Source of the DNA: Gammaproteobacteria bacterium
Lineage (GTDB): Bacteria > Pseudomonadota > Gammaproteobacteria > Steroidobacterales > Steroidobacteraceae
Assembly: GCA_028293725.1 (NCBI GenBank)
Contig: JAQGOE010000113.1
Coordinates: 1 to 25,477 of the forward strand
Reading direction: 5' to 3'
Length of the DNA: 25,477 bases
Shown here piece after piece: positions 22,979-25,477 of this stretch (position 1 is the first letter of the stretch; each line of letters opens with the position of its first letter). The position numbers and the translations under genes are program-made. Under the pieces are notes generated by a model that was not told the origin of the DNA, did not search any database, and saw nothing but the letters and a program-made list of their open reading frames with translations.

Positions 22979-24394
22979 TTACAGGATATCCGACGCGTAG
23001 TCGGCGAGTCGCGAGCGCTCGCCCCGGACCAGCGTAATGTGCCCCGAATGGGGCCAGCCGCGAAAGCGGTTCACGGCATAGGTCAGGCCCGAGGTCATCT
23101 CCGAGAGGTAGGGCGTATCGATCTGGGCGATATTACCCAGACACGCCAGTTTCGTCCCGGGACCCGCGCGCGTAATCAGGGCCTTCATCTGCTTCGGGGT
23201 GAGATTCTGCGCCTCATCCAGGATGAGGTACCGGTTGAGGAATGTACGCCCGCGCATGAAGTTCAGGGAGCGGATTTTGATGCGGTTGCGGAGCAGGTCA
23301 TTGGTGGCCGCCCGGCCCCAGTTACCGCCTTCCTGCGTGCCGGTGAGCACTTCCAGGTTGTCCATGAGGGCTCCCATCCAGGGCTCCATCTTTTCCTCTT
23401 CGGTTCCCGGCAGGAACCCGATGTCCTCGCCGAGCGGAATGGTCACGCGGGTCATGATGATTTCGACGAAGCGGTTCGTCTCCAGCGTCTGCATGAGGCC
23501 GGCCGCCAGGGCGAGCAGCGTCTTACCCGTCCCCGCGGGACCCAGGATGGTTACAAAATCGATCTCGGGATCCATGAGGAGGTTGAGCGCGAAGTTCTGC
23601 TCGCGGTTACGCCCTGTGATGCCCCAGAGGTTGTGCCGCTCGCTGCGGTAATCCCGCAGCAGCTCGATGGTCGCCGTGTCGCCGCCGATCTTGCGGACGA
23701 TGCCCTCGATTCCTTCGGGACTGTCCTCGTAAACGCCCTGGTTCGGTTGCCACTCGCGCACGGCCGGGCCCGAAATTTCGTAGAAAGTCCGGTTGCCTTC
23801 CTTCCAGGAGCGCATGTCCTTGCCGTGCTTTTCCCAGAAGTCAGCGGGCAGAGCGGTCATGCCGCTGTACAGGACGTCCGTATCCTCGAGCGTCTTGTCG
23901 CTGTAGTAATCCTCTGCGTGTACACCGAGTACCGCAGCCTTGATGCGCAGGTTGATATCTTTCGAGACGAGAATCACACGGACATCGTGTTGCTCGTTCT
24001 GCAGGGCGAGGGTCTGCCCGAGGATCGCATTGTCGTTGCCGGTGCCTGGCAGGCTGTCCGGCAGGACGTTCGCCAGCTGGCGTGTCTGAAAGTACAACCG
24101 GCCGGTGGAGGGCTTCTGCCCGTGGTTGCCGGAGAATTCGTTCGGCAGCGGCAGGCCGCGATCGATCTGCTCCTTGGTCGCATCGCGCATCATGTCGTCG
24201 AGGAAGCGGCTCACCTGCCGCACATTGCGGCTGGCTTCCGACAAGCCCTTTTTGTGGGCATCGAGTTCCTCGAGCACGATCATCGGGATGTAGACGTCAT
24301 GCTCTTCGAAACGGAAGATGGAGGTCGGATCGTGCATGAGCACGTTCGTGTCGAGCACGAATAATCGGTGGCCGTCACGGGGTCTGGTTTTCAT
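22979..24394 (-). CDS. phoH: PIN-PhoH fusion protein (PhoH2-type RNA helicase/RNase)
   Basis: The protein joins an N-terminal PIN nuclease domain to a C-terminal PhoH ATPase; characterised relatives unwind and cut RNA. In the 471-residue product, PIN acidic residues are visible at D15 (FVLDTNVLMHDP), E43 (VLEELDAHKKG), D121 (TGNDNAILG) and D146 (LVSKD). The PhoH domain has Walker A GPAGTGKT at 285-292, the VTIPLGEDIGFLPGTEEEKM segment and Walker B LILDEAQNLTP near 390-400. I use ATG 24394; the frame extends to TTG 24457, but that codon is inside bcp and the extra residues are not family-like. The start lies 40 bases after bcp. Biological role in proteobacteria is poorly known. Confidence 0.9.
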   Translation of the reverse strand: MKTRPRDGHRLFVLDTNVLMHDPTSIFRFEEHDVYIPMIVLEELDAHKKGLSEASRNVRQVSRFLDDMMRDATKEQIDRGLPLPNEFSGNHGQKPSTGRLYFQTRQLANVLPDSLPGTGNDNAILGQTLALQNEQHDVRVILVSKDINLRIKAAVLGVHAEDYYSDKTLEDTDVLYSGMTALPADFWEKHGKDMRSWKEGNRTFYEISGPAVREWQPNQGVYEDSPEGIEGIVRKIGGDTATIELLRDYRSERHNLWGITGRNREQNFALNLLMDPEIDFVTILGPAGTGKTLLALAAGLMQTLETNRFVEIIMTRVTIPLGEDIGFLPGTEEEKMEPWMGALMDNLEVLTGTQEGGNWGRAATNDLLRNRIKIRSLNFMRGRTFLNRYLILDEAQNLTPKQMKALITRAGPGTKLACLGNIAQIDTPYLSEMTSGLTYAVNRFRGWPHSGHITLVRGERSRLADYASDIL

Positions 24395-24434
24395 GTCTCG
24401 CGGTTCGCTGGACGCTGCCCCACCTGGGCCTGGA

Positions 24435-24905
24435 TCAGAGAGACTTCGCCGCTTCAAGTACTTCCTCCGCGTGACCAGGGACTTTCACCTTGCGCCACTC
24501 TTGTCGGAGCACGCCCTTACCGTCCAGGAGGAAGGTGCTGCGCTCGATGCCAATATATTTCTTACCGTAAAGACTCTTCTCTTTGATGACATCGAAGAGC
24601 TTACAGAGCTGTTCGTCCGTATCGCTCAGCAACGGAAAAGGCAACTTCTCCTTCTCCGTGAACTTCGCGTGCGACGCTACGCTGTCGCGTGAGACTCCGA
24701 CGATCTGCGTGCCTGCCTTGCGGAATGCCGCGGCCAGGTCGCGAAAGTCCTGACTCTCGCGCGTGCAGCCGGAGGTCATGTCCTTGGGGTAGAAGTAGAT
24801 CACCAGCTTCTTCCCGGCCGCATCCTTGAGGCGCCATTTCTCGCCGCCCGTTGCGAGAGTCGTAAAATCGGACACCTTGGCGCCCGTTTTGAGGGGGTTC
24901 GTCAG
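24435..24905 (-). CDS. bcp: Thioredoxin-dependent thiol peroxidase Bcp (peroxiredoxin Q)
   Basis: Bcp reduces hydrogen peroxide and organic peroxides with a thiol active site. The protein shows LVIYFYPKDMTSGCTRES, with the peroxidatic cysteine in the SGCT motif, then QIVGVSRDSVASHAKF, PFPLLSDTDEQLCKLFDV and GIERSTFLLDGKGVL. The second cysteine usual in E. coli-type Bcp (five residues after the first) is replaced (CTRESQ), so it may work as a 1-Cys form or use C in EQLCKLF. No ATG, GTG or TTG opens the frame in the right place: family N-terminus NPLKTGAKVSDF is reached only from CTG 24905 (MTNPLK), which overlaps the gcvR stop as CTGA and gives 156 residues, the E. coli length. GTG 24875 would cut the first strand. 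Confidence 0.92.
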   Translation of the reverse strand: MTNPLKTGAKVSDFTTLATGGEKWRLKDAAGKKLVIYFYPKDMTSGCTRESQDFRDLAAAFRKAGTQIVGVSRDSVASHAKFTEKEKLPFPLLSDTDEQLCKLFDVIKEKSLYGKKYIGIERSTFLLDGKGVLRQEWRKVKVPGHAEEVLEAAKSL

Positions 24906-25432
24906 GACTTCACCGGTTCGAGAATCGCATCCAGGTTCAGCGAGTCGCAGAACTCCATGAATTCCTCGCGCAGATGCGCGACATGGATACGGCTCGGCAC
25001 GTTGACGATCATCTGCACGGAAAACATCGGAGCGCCGGTATGCGCGGCCGGATAGCTCCGCGTGGACACCTCCGCAATATCTATACCGCGGCTCGAGAAA
25101 AAGCCCGAGAGTCCGGACACGATTCCACCCTGGTCGAGGCACACCACATCGATCGAGTACGGCAGCATGTCCGTCCGCGGCGAGCGGGGCTCGGTACGCT
25201 TCAGGTGCACGCTCAGGCCGTTCGTTTCGGCGAGGCGCTTCAACTCGGTTTCGAGCTTGGCGAGCGCGTGCCAGTTTCCCGAGACGAGCAGCAACATCGC
25301 GAATTCCGTGCCGAGGCTGGCCATGCGGCTTTCGCTGATGTTTCCGCCGCACTCGCTGATCACGCGGGTCAGCTCATGGACCATCCCAGTGCGGTCGCTG
25401 CCGATCGCCGAAACGGCCAAGTGCTGCTTCAT
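24902..25432 (-). CDS. gcvR: Glycine cleavage system regulator GcvR (two ACT domains)
   Basis: In E. coli, GcvR binds glycine and acts on the activator GcvA to repress the glycine cleavage operon. The 176-residue product (E. coli 190) contains two ACT domains: residues about 4-75 (LAVSAIGSDRTGMVHELTRVISECGGNISESRMASLG) and 92-170 (YSIDVVCLDQGGIVSGLSGFFSSRGIDIAEVSTRSY). It has no DNA-binding domain, as in GcvR. The gcvR-bcp order is the same as in E. coli, which supports the name. ATG 25432 is used. No gcvA or gcv genes are present in the window, so the regulatory target here is inferred from the family. Confidence 0.9.
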   Translation of the reverse strand: MKQHLAVSAIGSDRTGMVHELTRVISECGGNISESRMASLGTEFAMLLLVSGNWHALAKLETELKRLAETNGLSVHLKRTEPRSPRTDMLPYSIDVVCLDQGGIVSGLSGFFSSRGIDIAEVSTRSYPAAHTGAPMFSVQMIVNVPSRIHVAHLREEFMEFCDSLNLDAILEPVKS

Positions 25433-25454
25433 CTGTGCGTTGACGGTGGAATTC

Positions 25455-25460
25455 CTTATA
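25455..25460 (-). promoter_or_regulatory. Possible -10 box for the gcvR operon
   Basis: TATAAG on the minus strand (5/6 match) lies 22 bases before the gcvR start codon. A -35 element at the usual spacing would fall just outside the window, so the promoter cannot be confirmed here. Confidence 0.35.
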
Positions 25461-25477
25461 TTCGCGCGAAGTGTACC

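Noticed and set aside
22898..24364. A 488-codon open frame on the plus strand opposite phoH
   Set aside because: The PIN and PhoH motifs lie on the minus strand; the plus-strand product has no domain signature and no ribosome binding site was evident.
24395..24457. A TTG start at 24457 for phoH, overlapping bcp
   Set aside because: The added residues are not like the family N-terminus, while ATG 24394 leads directly into the PIN domain.

Overview
The window is ordinary chromosomal backbone of a high-GC gammaproteobacterium. The combination of an Rrf2 regulator ahead of sufBCDSU-sufT, a eukaryote-type class I aldolase, a gcvR-bcp-PhoH-M48 protease run and a complete mla set points towards the Xanthomonadales/Nevskiales/Steroidobacteraceae side of the class. 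That placement is inference from gene content and order only. I see no insertion sequence, prophage, CRISPR array, tRNA or rRNA gene. I did not find an undescribed multi-gene system; the interesting material is in gene boundaries and regulation.

Layout. (1) 1-4521, plus strand: the 3' part of ffh, then the ribosome/tRNA operon rpsP-rimM-trmD-rplS, with the membrane protease gene sppA 14 bases behind rplS. (2) 4526-8698: kbl-tdh (threonine to glycine) on the minus strand, head to head with hslR over only 21 bases; then sdaA (serine deaminase) on the plus strand. (3) 8733-15881, minus strand: a nine-gene Fe-S operon reading Rrf2 regulator-sufB-sufC-sufD-sufS-sufU-sufT-Rieske protein-sixA, with most junctions overlapping or nearly so. 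(4) 16213-20481, plus strand: class I aldolase gene fba followed by mlaFEDCB. (5) 20503-25432, minus strand: gcvR-bcp-phoH-bepA-mlaA, so mlaA meets mlaB tail to tail over a shared terminator-like hairpin.

How the genes work together. The Suf block makes and delivers Fe-S clusters and is probably feedback-controlled by its Rrf2 regulator: a 19-base imperfect palindrome close to the type 1 IscR motif covers the predicted -10 box. Local Fe-S clients include SdaA (three cluster cysteines plus a C-terminal cysteine) and the Rieske protein. Two converging operons carry all six Mla proteins for outer-membrane lipid asymmetry, next to the periplasmic protease BepA. kbl, tdh, sdaA and gcvR all concern threonine, serine and glycine.

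The main unusual signals are: two genes, rimM and bcp, whose family-typical N-termini can only be reached from a CTG codon placed in a CTGA overlap with the previous stop codon; two perfect hairpins, at the ends of fba and mlaB, whose three-base loop is exactly the TGA stop codon; opposed -10 boxes sharing bases in the kbl/hslR gap; and an 18-base tandem duplication inside sdaA.
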